Shown: positions 8,780-17,502, counted from the stretch's first letter. The stretch: 64,000 nucleotides of DNA from Candidatus Amarobacter glycogenicus (GCA_016719395.1 JADJZF010000011.1:62001-126000), one strand, 5' to 3'. The notes: generated by a model from the sequence alone, not told the origin. Numbers and translations are program-made.

Positions 8780-9844
8780 ATGGCGATGGAGTTTCTGACG
8801 CCGAAACGCGCGGGGATCGACCTCGGCACGGCGAATATCCTGGTCTATGTGAAAGGCCACGGCATCGTGGTCAACGAACCATCGGTGGTCGCGCGGCACA
8901 ACCGGGACAACGCCATTGTGGCTGTCGGCAACGAGGCCCGCGCGATGCAGGGCCGCACGCCAGGCTCGATTAGCGTCATTCGCCCCATGCGCGACGGCGT
9001 CATCGCCGACTACCTGACCACCGAGGCCATGCTCCGCTACTTCATCGGCGTCATTACCGGCCGGTTCAACCTGATCCGGCCGGAAGTCATGGTCACCGTC
9101 CCTGCTGGAGTCACCAGCGTGGAACAACGCGCCGTCCGCGATGCCTCTGAGCAGGCAGGCGCGCGTAAGCCGGCGCACCTGGTTCCGGAACCGCTTGCCG
9201 CGGCCATCGGAGCAAGAATCCCGATCGGCACGGCCCGCGGCAACATGGTTGTGAATATCGGTGGGGGGCGCGCCGAGGCCGCGGTCATTTCCCTCTACGG
9301 CATCGTGGTCAGCGAGTCGGTGCGAATGGCCGGCGACCGCATCGATGAGGCCATCATGGCCTACATCCGCCGCCGCCATAACCTCATCATCGGCGAGCGC
9401 ACGGCCGAGGAAATCAAGATCGCTATCGGGAGCGCCCTCCCGGTGGATGAGGGTCTCGCCACCCAGGTCCGCGGGCGAGACCAGCTGAGCGGTCTCCCGA
9501 AGACCATTTCGCTCAACAGCATCGAGGTCGCCCAGGCCATCCAGGACTGCCTCGGTACCATCGTCCAGACCGTGCGGGCGGTCCTCGAAAAGACGCCGCC
9601 CGAACTTGCGGCCGATGTCATCGATCGGGGCATCGTGCTCACCGGGGGCGGCGCCTTGCTCCGCCACATGGACGAACTCCTCACCCAGGAAACGGGTGTC
9701 CCCTGCTACGTCGCCGATAACCCGCTCGAATGCGTCGCCATTGGCGCCGGCATCGCCCTGGACCACCTGGACGTCATCAAGCGCTCGCTCCCAACCGAAG
9801 AAGAGAACCTGGTTGGACTCTTCCCGGGGCCCGACTTCCGCTAA
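8780..9844 (+). CDS. MreB/Mbl-like actin homologue, degenerate phosphate-2 motif
   Basis: The 354-residue protein is an actin-fold MreB/Mbl relative, normally a cytoskeletal filament that directs cell-wall synthesis at the membrane. Phosphate-1 is intact (AGIDLGTANILVY, Asp14), and Glu137 in EPLAAAIGA matches the catalytic Glu. The phosphate-2 motif, usually DIGGGTTE, reads NIGGGRAEAAVIS here, with Asn159, Arg164 and Ala165 replacing the usual Asp, Thr and Thr. ATP hydrolysis may thus be altered or lost while nucleotide binding is kept. No mreC or mreD follows. It is coupled to murA and its stop overlaps the stop of the convergent AlkD-like gene. Confidence 0.88.
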   Translation: MAMEFLTPKRAGIDLGTANILVYVKGHGIVVNEPSVVARHNRDNAIVAVGNEARAMQGRTPGSISVIRPMRDGVIADYLTTEAMLRYFIGVITGRFNLIRPEVMVTVPAGVTSVEQRAVRDASEQAGARKPAHLVPEPLAAAIGARIPIGTARGNMVVNIGGGRAEAAVISLYGIVVSESVRMAGDRIDEAIMAYIRRRHNLIIGERTAEEIKIAIGSALPVDEGLATQVRGRDQLSGLPKTISLNSIEVAQAIQDCLGTIVQTVRAVLEKTPPELAADVIDRGIVLTGGGALLRHMDELLTQETGVPCYVADNPLECVAIGAGIALDHLDVIKRSLPTEEENLVGLFPGPDFR

Positions 9845-10560
9845 CCCTGCACGTGGGCCTGATTCGCCCTCCGGCCGCCGTTCAGCCACAGCAGCGCCTC
9901 CCGCTTCGAAAGCCCCGATAGCTCCGCTTCGTGCCCGGCAACGAACGCCCGCACGCTGCCCGCGTTCGTCTTCGAGTACTCCCGCAACGCCCAGCCGATG
10001 GCTTTGCGGATGAAGAATTCGGTGTCGGGGGCTCGCAGCTCGCAGTATGCGTAGAGCCTTACCGCGTCGGTCGCCTGGCGGAACTTCAATTGGTGCAGGA
10101 TCGCCGCCCGCGCGACCCAGAAGTCGTTGTCGCGGATCCAGCGGTCCATCTCCTCTCTGAGCCCGGGATGCCGCTGGACGACCGGTCCGACGACGTTCGA
10201 TGCCAGTGTGTCGACGGTATCCCACCACGACTTCGCCAGGATCAGCCCCTTCAGGAACTCCAGCGAATCCGCGTCCAGCGTCCGGGCATGGCGCCTGAGC
10301 AGATCGCAGGCCGCGTATTGGTACTCGCGCTCCGGCAGCGACCACAGCGAGCGGACCAACGCTTCCAGGTCGTCCTGGGACGGTCTCGGCATTCCTGCCA
10401 GCGCCTCTCGTTGGAACGTGGCTCGCGCGGGGCCCTTGATCCCGAGAAACGGGAACAGGTTCCGCATGTAAGCCGACATCGCGGCGCCCGTCGCGGGGTC
10501 TCTCGCCGCTTCGAACGCTTCACGCAGCCTTTGGATCGCCTCGTCCGACCACTCTGTCAT
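9841..10560 (-). CDS. AlkD-like DNA alkylation repair protein
   Basis: The 239-residue all-helical (HEAT-like repeat) protein fits the AlkC/AlkD DNA glycosylase family, which removes cationic alkylated bases such as 7-methylguanine and 3-methyladenine. Trp113 and Asp117 in KSWWDTVDTLA and Arg151 in WVARAAI keep the same spacing as the catalytic residues Trp109, Asp113 and Arg148 of Bacillus cereus AlkD. No signal peptide is seen. It is convergent with the MreB-like gene (4-nt overlap of the ends) and transcribed in the same direction as rex, which lies just upstream of it. Confidence 0.85.
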   Translation of the reverse strand: MTEWSDEAIQRLREAFEAARDPATGAAMSAYMRNLFPFLGIKGPARATFQREALAGMPRPSQDDLEALVRSLWSLPEREYQYAACDLLRRHARTLDADSLEFLKGLILAKSWWDTVDTLASNVVGPVVQRHPGLREEMDRWIRDNDFWVARAAILHQLKFRQATDAVRLYAYCELRAPDTEFFIRKAIGWALREYSKTNAGSVRAFVAGHEAELSGLSKREALLWLNGGRRANQAHVQG

Positions 10561-10580
10561 GCTGCGCAGTGTAGCGCCGC

Positions 10581-11219
10581 CTACTTCGCCCCCGGCTCAG
10601 CCCGCTTGATATAGAAGGTCATGCTCTGCATCGCCAGCACCGGGTCGATGTGGCGAATGGTGACGTCCCGCGGGACGTGTGCCGTGATTGGCGCGTAGTT
10701 CAGGATCGCCCGTATTCCGGCCGCTACCAGCTTGTCCACCACGGGCTGGGCATCGCCCGCAGGTACTGCCACGATGCCGATATCCACCCGCGTTGTCTTC
10801 AAGAACCGCTCAAGCTCGTCGATTTCCAGCACCGGCGCCCCGCCGATTGTTCGGCCCACCAGTGCCGGGTTCGCATCGAACGCCGCGACGATTTCGAAGC
10901 CCTGTGGCCCAAAGCCCCCGTACTCAGCGATCGCCTGGCCGAGCCGGCCCACTCCGACCAGGATCAATCGCCACTGCCGGTCGATCCCCAGGATTTCACG
11001 AAGCTTCGAGAGCAGACTGTTGACGTTGTAGCCCCGCCCCTGCTTCCCGAACCGTCCGAAATAGCTGAGGTCCTTGCGGATCTGTGCAGGTGTCACATCC
11101 AGCAACTCGCCCAGCGCCTGGGAGCTCACAACCGACTCGCCGCGCAGCTGAAGTTCGGTCAATGCTCGGGCATAAACCGGGAGGCGGTTGATAACAACTT
11201 CTGGGATTTCTAGGCTCAT
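10581..11219 (-). CDS. rex: redox-sensing transcriptional repressor Rex
   Basis: The 212-residue protein has the Rex layout: an N-terminal winged helix (RLPVYARALTELQ, then TPAQIRKDLSYFG) and a Rossmann domain with GVGRLG at residues 89-94 for NADH/NAD binding, plus a C-terminal swapped helix (HIDPVLAMQSMTFYIKRA). Rex represses fermentation and respiration genes until NADH rises. The start was set at the ATG before SLEIPEVVINRLP, since the longer frame to 11282 adds a non-conserved tail. It lies downstream of selA on the same strand. Members of its regulon cannot be named from this window. Confidence 0.93.
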   Translation of the reverse strand: MSLEIPEVVINRLPVYARALTELQLRGESVVSSQALGELLDVTPAQIRKDLSYFGRFGKQGRGYNVNSLLSKLREILGIDRQWRLILVGVGRLGQAIAEYGGFGPQGFEIVAAFDANPALVGRTIGGAPVLEIDELERFLKTTRVDIGIVAVPAGDAQPVVDKLVAAGIRAILNYAPITAHVPRDVTIRHIDPVLAMQSMTFYIKRAEPGAK

Positions 11220-11314
11220 GGCAGGGGTTGTGAAATCCGTAACTTTCGCTGGACTATAGTCCCGGCCCCCGCGTCGGGTCAATTTGCCTGAGTGATGCGT
11301 ACCACTGCATTGGC

Positions 11315-12670
11315 CTATCTGGAAAGCTGGCTTAACGCATTCGTAATAGCTTCGGCGACCGACCGGTCATCAGATGGGTCCACCGTCCGCGGGTCCAGGA
11401 GGACGCCCTCGCGCTCGATGCGCCCGATGACTGGCACGGGTTGGTCGCGCAGGCATCCCGCAAGGTCGCTCGCGCCCTGCGGCGACCGCAATTCGGTGCA
11501 CCACGTTGCTGCTCCCTGGCCCGGCAACGAACCGCCGCCGACCATCGTGGTTGCCGGGACTACCCGTGCGCCTTCGCCGCCGGCCTTCGCCCAACGGCCT
11601 GCACGCCGCTTCAGCCCCACCTCACTCGCGCGAAGCATCCGCCAGAGGGGAACTTCGGTGTCCTGACGCTCGAACACGTAGGAAAGCAGGGTTGCGTTCA
11701 GTGCCGCGATTGCGAACTTGTCGAGCCGGAGCGCCCGGGCGAGGGGATGCCGCCGCAGTTCGCCGACCAGTCCGGCATCGCCCGCGATGATGCCCGCCTG
11801 CGGCCCCCCGAGTAGCTTGTCGCCGCTGAACAGTGCCAGGTCCACTCCGGCCGCCAGGCTCTCCTGCACCGTCTGCTCGTGTTCGAGGCCGTAGTCTTCC
11901 GTGTTGACGAGGCACCCGCTGCCCAGGTCATCGAAGAGCCGGACGCCGTGGCGACGGGCGACTTCCGCCAGTTCGGCCGACGACGGTTCGGCCGTGAACC
12001 CGATGACTTTGAAGTTCGATGCGTGGACCCTCAGGATGGCAGCCGTCTCCGGCGTTATCGCCGCCGCGTAGTCACTCGCATAGGTCCTGTTGGTCGTGCC
12101 GACCTCGACCAGCCTGGCGCCACTTTGGCGAAGGACGTCGGGGATGCGAAAGCCACCCCCAATCTCGACCGCCTGCCCGCGCGAGACGATTACCTCGCGG
12201 CCATGGCAGAACGCCTGCAAGACCATGAACAGCGCCGCGGCGTTGTTGTTCACTGCGATACCGTCCGCAGCGCCAGTCGTCCGCCGGATGAGCTCGCGGA
12301 CATGTTCGTGGCGGCTGCCCCGCCCGGCACTCTCCAGGTCGTACTCCAGGTTCGAAGCGGCCGCGACGTCTGCCATCGCTTCGAGTGCTTTCCGGCCGAG
12401 CGGTGCGCGCCCCAGGTTCGTTTGCAAGAGCACTCCCGAGGCGTTGATAACCCGCCTCAACGATGGCGTGACTCCGCGATCGAGTTCCGCCGCGAGTCGC
12501 CGCACGAGTGCCTCCGGATCGGGCGCCTGTCCCGCTGCGGCAGCCGTCCGCGCCCCTTCGAGCACGCGCCGGGCAGCCTCGGTGACCATGCCGTGAGGCT
12601 CGGGCCGCACGCCGAGCCTGGCTGCCAGCGAGTCAACCGAGGGGAGGGCGCGCCGGGGATCTTCGGGCAT
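11315..12670 (-). CDS. selA: L-seryl-tRNA(Sec) selenium transferase
   Basis: SelA is a PLP enzyme that converts Ser-tRNA(Sec) to Sec-tRNA(Sec) using selenophosphate. The 451-residue protein has an N-terminal tRNA-binding domain, the NASGVLLQTNLGRAPL segment, the PLP-anchoring Lys285 in FSGDKLLGGPQAG, and the conserved SRGQAVEIGGGFR block. selB, selC and selD are not in the window. Its presence implies that some UGA codons are read as selenocysteine in this genome, which matters for the MerB-like gene at 51544-52215. It is followed by rex and is divergent from the aminotransferase gene. Confidence 0.95.
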   Translation of the reverse strand: MPEDPRRALPSVDSLAARLGVRPEPHGMVTEAARRVLEGARTAAAAGQAPDPEALVRRLAAELDRGVTPSLRRVINASGVLLQTNLGRAPLGRKALEAMADVAAASNLEYDLESAGRGSRHEHVRELIRRTTGAADGIAVNNNAAALFMVLQAFCHGREVIVSRGQAVEIGGGFRIPDVLRQSGARLVEVGTTNRTYASDYAAAITPETAAILRVHASNFKVIGFTAEPSSAELAEVARRHGVRLFDDLGSGCLVNTEDYGLEHEQTVQESLAAGVDLALFSGDKLLGGPQAGIIAGDAGLVGELRRHPLARALRLDKFAIAALNATLLSYVFERQDTEVPLWRMLRASEVGLKRRAGRWAKAGGEGARVVPATTMVGGGSLPGQGAATWCTELRSPQGASDLAGCLRDQPVPVIGRIEREGVLLDPRTVDPSDDRSVAEAITNALSQLSR

Positions 12671-12810
12671 GCGGGCAAGTGTACGCCGGGCGGCTATTGA
12701 AGGCCCCGAATCACCCTATCGATTCTTCACAGTGTGCTTCCGTTGCATGTCTGATTGACCACGTTTGGATAACCGTTGACGATAACTCCACCCATTCCTC
12801 GGAGCTTGCT

Positions 12811-13899
12811 GTGAACCTGCGGATCCCCGGCCCTACGCCGTGCCCGGAAGATGTCCTGGCGGCCGGCGCGGCCCAGATGATGAATCATCGCGGTCCTGAA
12901 TTTGCCCAGATCCTTCGTCGTGTTACCGATGGCCTCAACTGGGTCTTCGGCAGCCCGACCGACGTGCTCTCCTTCACGACTTCCGGAACTGGCGGCCTCG
13001 AAGTCGCCGTCGTCAACACGCTCAGCCCCGGCGACCGAGTCCTTTCGGTCTCCATCGGCTCCTTCGGCGACCGCCTGAAGAGCATCGCCAGGACCTACGG
13101 CGCCGATGTCGTCGGCTATGCCACCGAGTGGGGCGAAGCCGCGGATGCCACGGTCATCGCCAAGATGCTCGACGACGATCCGTCGATTAAGGCCGTCCTT
13201 GTCACCCACAACGAGACCTCGACCGGCGTCACCAACCCGCTCGAAGTCATCGCCAAGGAAGTTCGCAAGCGCGACCGCCTCATCATCGTCGATGCGGTGA
13301 GCAGCATGAGTTCGATCCCGTGCCCGGTCGAGCGATGGGACCTCGATGTCGTCGTCAGCGGCTCGCAGAAAGGCTGGATGGTCCCGCCCGGTCTCGCCTT
13401 CGTCTACATGAGCGAGCGAGCCTGGGCGGCGAACGCCGAGGCCAAAATGCCGCGCTTCTACTTCGATGCCGCGAAAACGCGCGAATCGCTCGCCAAGCTC
13501 CAGAATCCCTGGACTCCTGCCATGTCCATTTACTACTCCATGGACAAGGCCTTCGAACTCCTCCGCGCTGAGGGCCTCGAAGGGATCTTCACCCGCCACG
13601 AAGATGTCGCCGCCTATACCCGCGAACGGGTCAAGAGCCTCGGCCTCAAGCTCGTGCCGGTGAACGAGCAGTTCGCATCGAACACCGTCACCGCCGTCTG
13701 GTGGCCCGAAGGCATCGATGCCAAGGCCATGAGCAAGCGGGCTCGCGAGGAGTTCGGCGTCGTCCTCGGCGGTGGCCAGGGCAAGCTCGAAGGCAAGATC
13801 TTCCGGATCGGCCACCTCGGCTGGTTCCAGAAGTCGGATATCGCCGAGGCTCTCGACGTCGTCGAACGGCTCCTCACGGAGGCAAAGGCGACCGCCTGA
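12811..13899 (+). CDS. class V aminotransferase (serine-pyruvate / alanine-glyoxylate type)
   Basis: The 362-residue PLP enzyme belongs to the class V family that includes alanine-glyoxylate and serine-pyruvate aminotransferases. Asp161 in IIVDAVSS binds the PLP ring nitrogen and Lys187 in VVSGSQKGWM is the Schiff-base Lys. Start: GTG at 12811 (VNLRIPGPTP) with GGAG at 12800-12803; the frame is open back to 12679 but that extension is not conserved-looking. It precedes a phosphoglycerate dehydrogenase by 75 nt. In several archaea and deep-branching bacteria such a pair makes serine, the class V enzyme transaminating the hydroxypyruvate-type keto acid, so a role in serine synthesis is inferred. 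Confidence 0.88.
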   Translation: MNLRIPGPTPCPEDVLAAGAAQMMNHRGPEFAQILRRVTDGLNWVFGSPTDVLSFTTSGTGGLEVAVVNTLSPGDRVLSVSIGSFGDRLKSIARTYGADVVGYATEWGEAADATVIAKMLDDDPSIKAVLVTHNETSTGVTNPLEVIAKEVRKRDRLIIVDAVSSMSSIPCPVERWDLDVVVSGSQKGWMVPPGLAFVYMSERAWAANAEAKMPRFYFDAAKTRESLAKLQNPWTPAMSIYYSMDKAFELLRAEGLEGIFTRHEDVAAYTRERVKSLGLKLVPVNEQFASNTVTAVWWPEGIDAKAMSKRAREEFGVVLGGGQGKLEGKIFRIGHLGWFQKSDIAEALDVVERLLTEAKATA

Positions 13900-13921
13900 G
13901 ACTATCCCCGGTGGGCGTCGC

Positions 13922-13948
13922 GAAGGCCATGCAGTTTGCATGGCCTTC
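13922..13948. promoter_or_regulatory. upstream palindrome (operator O1) before XRE-SerA
   Basis: Two perfectly complementary 12-nt arms, GAAGGCCATGCA and TGCATGGCCTTC, flank the 3-nt spacer GTT. The core CATGCA-N3-TGCATG is repeated 27 bp downstream (centre to centre). It lies 22 nt after the aminotransferase stop, so it could also act as a hairpin terminator, but no T-run follows. Its core shared with the second palindrome favours a protein-binding site. Confidence 0.65.
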
Positions 13949-13954
13949 TTCGTT

Positions 13955-13969
13955 CATGCATACTGCATG
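13955..13969. promoter_or_regulatory. start-proximal palindrome (operator O2) before XRE-SerA
   Basis: CATGCA (13955-13960) and TGCATG (13964-13969) flank TAC: the same core as the palindrome at 13922-13948. It ends 5 nt before the ATG at 13975. A possible promoter, TTGCAT (13936-13941) and CATACT (13959-13964) with 17-bp spacing, would be embedded in the two sites and give an almost leaderless mRNA; no Shine-Dalgarno sequence precedes the ATG. The natural ligand would be the helix-turn-helix fused to the protein it controls. Confidence 0.6.
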
Positions 13970-13974
13970 GCACC

Positions 13975-15747
13975 ATGAACGCCAGCGAGTTCAGCACGGT
14001 CCGGTCGGCACTCGGCCTCTCCCAGTCAGGTATGGCTGCCGCCCTCGGCGTCGACCAGGGCACTATCAGCCGTTGGGAATCCGGCAAGGTGCGCATCCCG
14101 GCCGCCATCGAACTCGCACTCGCAACCCTGCAGGAGAACCCGGAACCTATGCCAGAGACACGCCGTCCGCGCATCCTCATCGCCGACCCGGTCGCCCCGG
14201 AAGGTATCGAACTGCTCCGCGCCATCGGCGATGTCGAAGTGAAGACGGGCCAGGCCGCCGACGCCCTCGTTGCCTCAATCGAAAACTACGATGCCCTCGT
14301 CGTCCGAAGCGAGACGAAGGTCACCCGCGCCATCATCGAAGCGGGCGTGCGCCTGCAGGTCATCGGACGGGCCGGCGTGGGCGTCGACAACATCGATTTG
14401 GAAGCCGCGACCGAACGCGGCGTCATCGTCGTGAATGCCCCGCAGGGGAACACGATCGCCGCCGCCGAACACACGATCGCCCTGCTCATGGCCCTCGCCC
14501 GTCACATCCCCCAGGCCGATGCCTCGATGCGCGCCGGCAAGTGGGACCGGAAGAGCTACGTCGGTACCGAAGTACGTGGCAAGACGCTCGGCGTCATCGG
14601 TCTCGGCCCTATCGGTTCGGAAGTCGCTCGCCGCGGCGTCGGGCTCGATATGCGCGTCCTCGGCCACGACCCCTACGTCGCCGAAGAGCGCACGCGGAGC
14701 CTCGGCGCCGAACCAGCCGACTTCGAAACGCTCATCTCCGTCGCCGACTTCATCAGCGTCCACGTCCCGATGACTGCGGCGACAAAGGGCATGATTTCCA
14801 CCGAACAGTTCGTCCGCATGAAGGATGGCGTCCGCCTGCTGAACGTCGCCCGCGGCGGGATCATCGATGAAGCCGCGCTCGCTGCCGCCGTGCAGTCGGG
14901 AAAGGTGGCCGGCGCCGCTGTCGACGTTTTCACCGCCGAGCCGATCGACCCGGAGAACCCGCTCCTCGGCGACCGGAGGATCATCACTACTCCCCACCTC
15001 GGTGCTTCAACCGCCGAGGCACAAGAGCGCGTCGCCGTCGATGTCGCTGAACAGATCGTCGATGTCCTTGCTGGCCGTCCCGCCCGCTACGCCGTCAACG
15101 CGCCAATGCTCGCGCCTGAAACCTTGAAGGTCGTCGGGCCGTACATGGCGGTCGCTGAGATCGTTGGAACCGTGGCCACCCAGCTCGTCACCGGTAAGCT
15201 CAAGTCGATCGAACTCGAATACCTCGGCGAAATTGCGGAGTACGACACGACCCCGCTGAAGGCGTCGATCATCCGTGGTCTGCTCAAGCCAATCAGCGAA
15301 GAGACCGTCAACATTGTTAACGCGAACATCATCGCCCAGTCACGCGGCTGGGACATCGCCGAGCAGCAGCGCACGTCCCACGCGGTTTTCAACAACCTTG
15401 TCAATCTCAAGGTCGTCACCAGTGACGACGAGGTCACCGTGTCGGGCACGGTCGTCCACGATCACGCGCACATCGTCCTCATCAACGGCCTCGATGTGGA
15501 CCTGGCTCCCGAACGCGGGACCTACCTGCTCGCCTGCGACAACGAGGACCGTCCGGGCATGATTGGCCGGGTCGGCACCCTCCTCGGCGAGTTCGACATC
15601 AACATCCAGTCGATGCAGGTTGGCCGCCGCGGCCGCCGCGGCCGGGCGCTCATGCTCATCGCCGTCGATGAAGCCCCCAGCCAGGATCAGCTCGACGCGA
15701 TCGAAGCCATAGCGGGGATTTACAACGTCCGCCTCGTCCGCTTCTAG
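13975..15747 (+). CDS. serA: D-3-phosphoglycerate dehydrogenase with N-terminal XRE helix-turn-helix
   Basis: The C-terminal 532 residues (from Met59) are a complete type 1 phosphoglycerate dehydrogenase, which oxidises 3-phosphoglycerate in serine synthesis. The NAD motif is GLGPIG at 209-214; the catalytic Arg293 (VARGGIID), Glu322 (FTAEP) and His341 (TPHLGAST) are present, followed by an ASB domain and an ACT domain at about 515-590, the usual serine-sensing module. In the same open frame an N-terminal ~55-residue XRE/Cro-type helix-turn-helix precedes it (LGLSQSGMAAALGV, then QGTISRWESGKVRIP). No stop separates them. An internal start at Met59 (14149) could make enzyme without the DNA-binding domain. 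Two matching palindromes lie directly upstream, which suggests autoregulation. A fusion created by a sequencing error cannot be excluded. Confidence 0.9.
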   Translation: MNASEFSTVRSALGLSQSGMAAALGVDQGTISRWESGKVRIPAAIELALATLQENPEPMPETRRPRILIADPVAPEGIELLRAIGDVEVKTGQAADALVASIENYDALVVRSETKVTRAIIEAGVRLQVIGRAGVGVDNIDLEAATERGVIVVNAPQGNTIAAAEHTIALLMALARHIPQADASMRAGKWDRKSYVGTEVRGKTLGVIGLGPIGSEVARRGVGLDMRVLGHDPYVAEERTRSLGAEPADFETLISVADFISVHVPMTAATKGMISTEQFVRMKDGVRLLNVARGGIIDEAALAAAVQSGKVAGAAVDVFTAEPIDPENPLLGDRRIITTPHLGASTAEAQERVAVDVAEQIVDVLAGRPARYAVNAPMLAPETLKVVGPYMAVAEIVGTVATQLVTGKLKSIELEYLGEIAEYDTTPLKASIIRGLLKPISEETVNIVNANIIAQSRGWDIAEQQRTSHAVFNNLVNLKVVTSDDEVTVSGTVVHDHAHIVLINGLDVDLAPERGTYLLACDNEDRPGMIGRVGTLLGEFDINIQSMQVGRRGRRGRALMLIAVDEAPSQDQLDAIEAIAGIYNVRLVRF

Positions 15748-15808
15748 CTTCGGGAAGGTCGCATGAGTCGCCACCACTGTCGCGGGTGTTGCCCGGTGAC
15801 TGCTTCGG

Positions 15809-16183
15809 TTAACCGGTCCGCAGCCACTCCCGGGCGGCGTTGAGGTCGGTGAAGACCGCGGCGGAGATCCCCTCCTCGACGTGTCCCAGCTGGAACGCCT
15901 GGCGGCTCAGCCCGAAAAGCGCCGGCCGGGGCGCGTAAACAGCGACCCGGTAGCCGAGTTCCTCGGCCAGTTGCGCCTGGGCCGCGACGCTCAGCGCATC
16001 GACGGTGATCTCGGTCACCGCCTCATAGTTCAGAAGTACGCGGAAAAGCCCGGCCCCGGCCGGGTTTTCGGCTTCGAAGTGCACGACGGATTGGAAGGCC
16101 CCTTCGACCCGGATCTCCAGGTAGTCCGCATGCTCGTGTAGCTGGTACGGCAACAGACCCTCCGCAAAGTGCCGCGCCGGCAT
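15809..16183 (-). CDS. small STAS/SpoIIAA-like domain protein
   Basis: The 124-residue protein has the alternating strand/helix pattern of SpoIIAA-like (STAS-type) single-domain proteins. It ends in the recognisable VFTDLNAAREWL helix, where members usually have F-x-D-x-x-x-A-x-x-W-L. No enzymatic motif, signal peptide or membrane segment is seen. Such proteins often act as regulators or partners of larger proteins, but nothing here identifies a target. It lies between the convergent serA and the co-directional acyl-CoA dehydrogenase gene upstream. Confidence 0.6.
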   Translation of the reverse strand: MPARHFAEGLLPYQLHEHADYLEIRVEGAFQSVVHFEAENPAGAGLFRVLLNYEAVTEITVDALSVAAQAQLAEELGYRVAVYAPRPALFGLSRQAFQLGHVEEGISAAVFTDLNAAREWLRTG

Positions 16184-16251
16184 CTCACCGGCGCGTCATG
16201 AGATCTATCGTGTCAGAGCAATCGCCTACGTGCTGGAGTTCCTTCCAGCTG

Positions 16252-17502
16252 CTATCCGCGAGGTCGTCCGTGCCCGAAAAGGACCTGCGCGACCCGCCGG
16301 ATCTGGATCTCCTCCGAGCCCTCCGTGATGCGGTAGCGCCGGTGGTGCCGGTAGATGTGTTCGAACGGCATATGGCGTGTGTATCCCACTCCGCCGTGCA
16401 CCTGGATGGCCTGGTCCGCAGCGTTGCACACCAGCCGGTTCGCCCGGTAGTTACACATCGCTACCTTGTCGCTGATCTCCATGTGATGCGTCGAGTCCAG
16501 TTCGTGGGCCGTCTTGTACACCAGGTTCCGCACCATCTCGCACTCCGTCTGCAGTTCGGCGAGTGGCCATTGGATGGCCTGGCGAGTCGAAAGTGGCTGG
16601 CCGAAAGTGATGCGCTTGTTCGCGTACTTCACCGATTCGTTGATGCAGTACTGGGCCGCGCCAACGCCGGAGGCCGCCTGCCGGATCCGGTTCTCGTGCG
16701 TGAACGTATTCGCCAGGGCGAGACCGTCTCCCTCCGCCCCGAGCATCGCATCCGCAGGCACTCGAACATCGCTGAGTGTGACTTCCGCATGGTCCGAAGG
16801 CATGTTCAGCGTCCACCACATGAAGTCGACCGAGAAACCCTCCGCTTCGACAGGGACGATGAAGCAGCTGATGCCCTTGGGCTTGCCCTCTTCGCCGGAG
16901 GTCCTCGCAAAGACAAGGTCGTGGGTGGCGTTGTGAAGCCCGCTGTTGAACCTCTTCTGGCCGTTGATCACCCAGTCGTCCCCGTCTCGGATTGCTCGCG
17001 TCTCGAGCCAGCTCGCGTCGCTGCCGTGGTCCGGCTCCGTCAGCCCGAAGGCCACGCGCGTCTCCCCGCTGAACATTCCGTCCAGGAACTGCTTCTTCTG
17101 GGCATCCGTCCCGTAGCGCTCCCACATCTTCACAGTCGGGAAGTTGCCGACAACGGCGGACTCGTTCTGGAGATCGTTGTTGAGCCCGAGGCCCTTTGCC
17201 GCCAGGTGTTCGCGAATGATCGCCATGCCAAGGTTAGTGCCGCCCTTGCCGCCGTACTTCGTGGGCAGCGCGTAACGCAAGAAGCCCGCCCGGTCTGCTC
17301 GCCGCCGCATCTCCGCAAGGAGGTCTTCCCAGTCCTTTCGCGGGGTGCCGCCGTTTTCGAAATCTGTCCGCGCGAACTCCCGCCGGTGGTCGAAGAAGCG
17401 CATGTTGTCGTCTTGTTGTTCGAGTGGCTTGATCTCGTCCTCGATGAACTGATCGATCTGCCGCAACAGATCCTGGATCTCTTCCGGAATCGTGAAATCC
17501 AT
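16252..17502 (-). CDS. acyl-CoA dehydrogenase family protein
   Basis: The 416-residue flavoprotein oxidises an acyl-CoA to its 2-enoyl-CoA and passes electrons to ETF. The N-terminal helical, middle beta and C-terminal helical domains are all present: FGLTEPDHGSDAS is the flavin-contacting stretch, NGQKRFNSG the middle domain, and QAIQVHGGVGYTRHMPFEHIYR the C-terminal part. Glu394 in YRITEGSEEIQ sits at the position of the catalytic base of medium-chain dehydrogenases. An insertion around residues 30-60 gives a slightly long N-terminus. The acyl substrate is not predictable. It is a monocistronic-looking gene downstream of the MBL-fold gene. Confidence 0.9.
   Translation of the reverse strand: MDFTIPEEIQDLLRQIDQFIEDEIKPLEQQDDNMRFFDHRREFARTDFENGGTPRKDWEDLLAEMRRRADRAGFLRYALPTKYGGKGGTNLGMAIIREHLAAKGLGLNNDLQNESAVVGNFPTVKMWERYGTDAQKKQFLDGMFSGETRVAFGLTEPDHGSDASWLETRAIRDGDDWVINGQKRFNSGLHNATHDLVFARTSGEEGKPKGISCFIVPVEAEGFSVDFMWWTLNMPSDHAEVTLSDVRVPADAMLGAEGDGLALANTFTHENRIRQAASGVGAAQYCINESVKYANKRITFGQPLSTRQAIQWPLAELQTECEMVRNLVYKTAHELDSTHHMEISDKVAMCNYRANRLVCNAADQAIQVHGGVGYTRHMPFEHIYRHHRRYRITEGSEEIQIRRVAQVLFGHGRPRG

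Noticed and set aside
11228..11236. TTGTGAAAT upstream of rex as a Rex operator
   Set aside because: Only one half-site matches the TTGTGAA-N4-TTCACAA type; the second half is not present.
13922..13948. Hairpin as plain terminator of the aminotransferase gene
   Set aside because: No T-run follows, and its core is repeated at 13955-13969, which fits an operator better.
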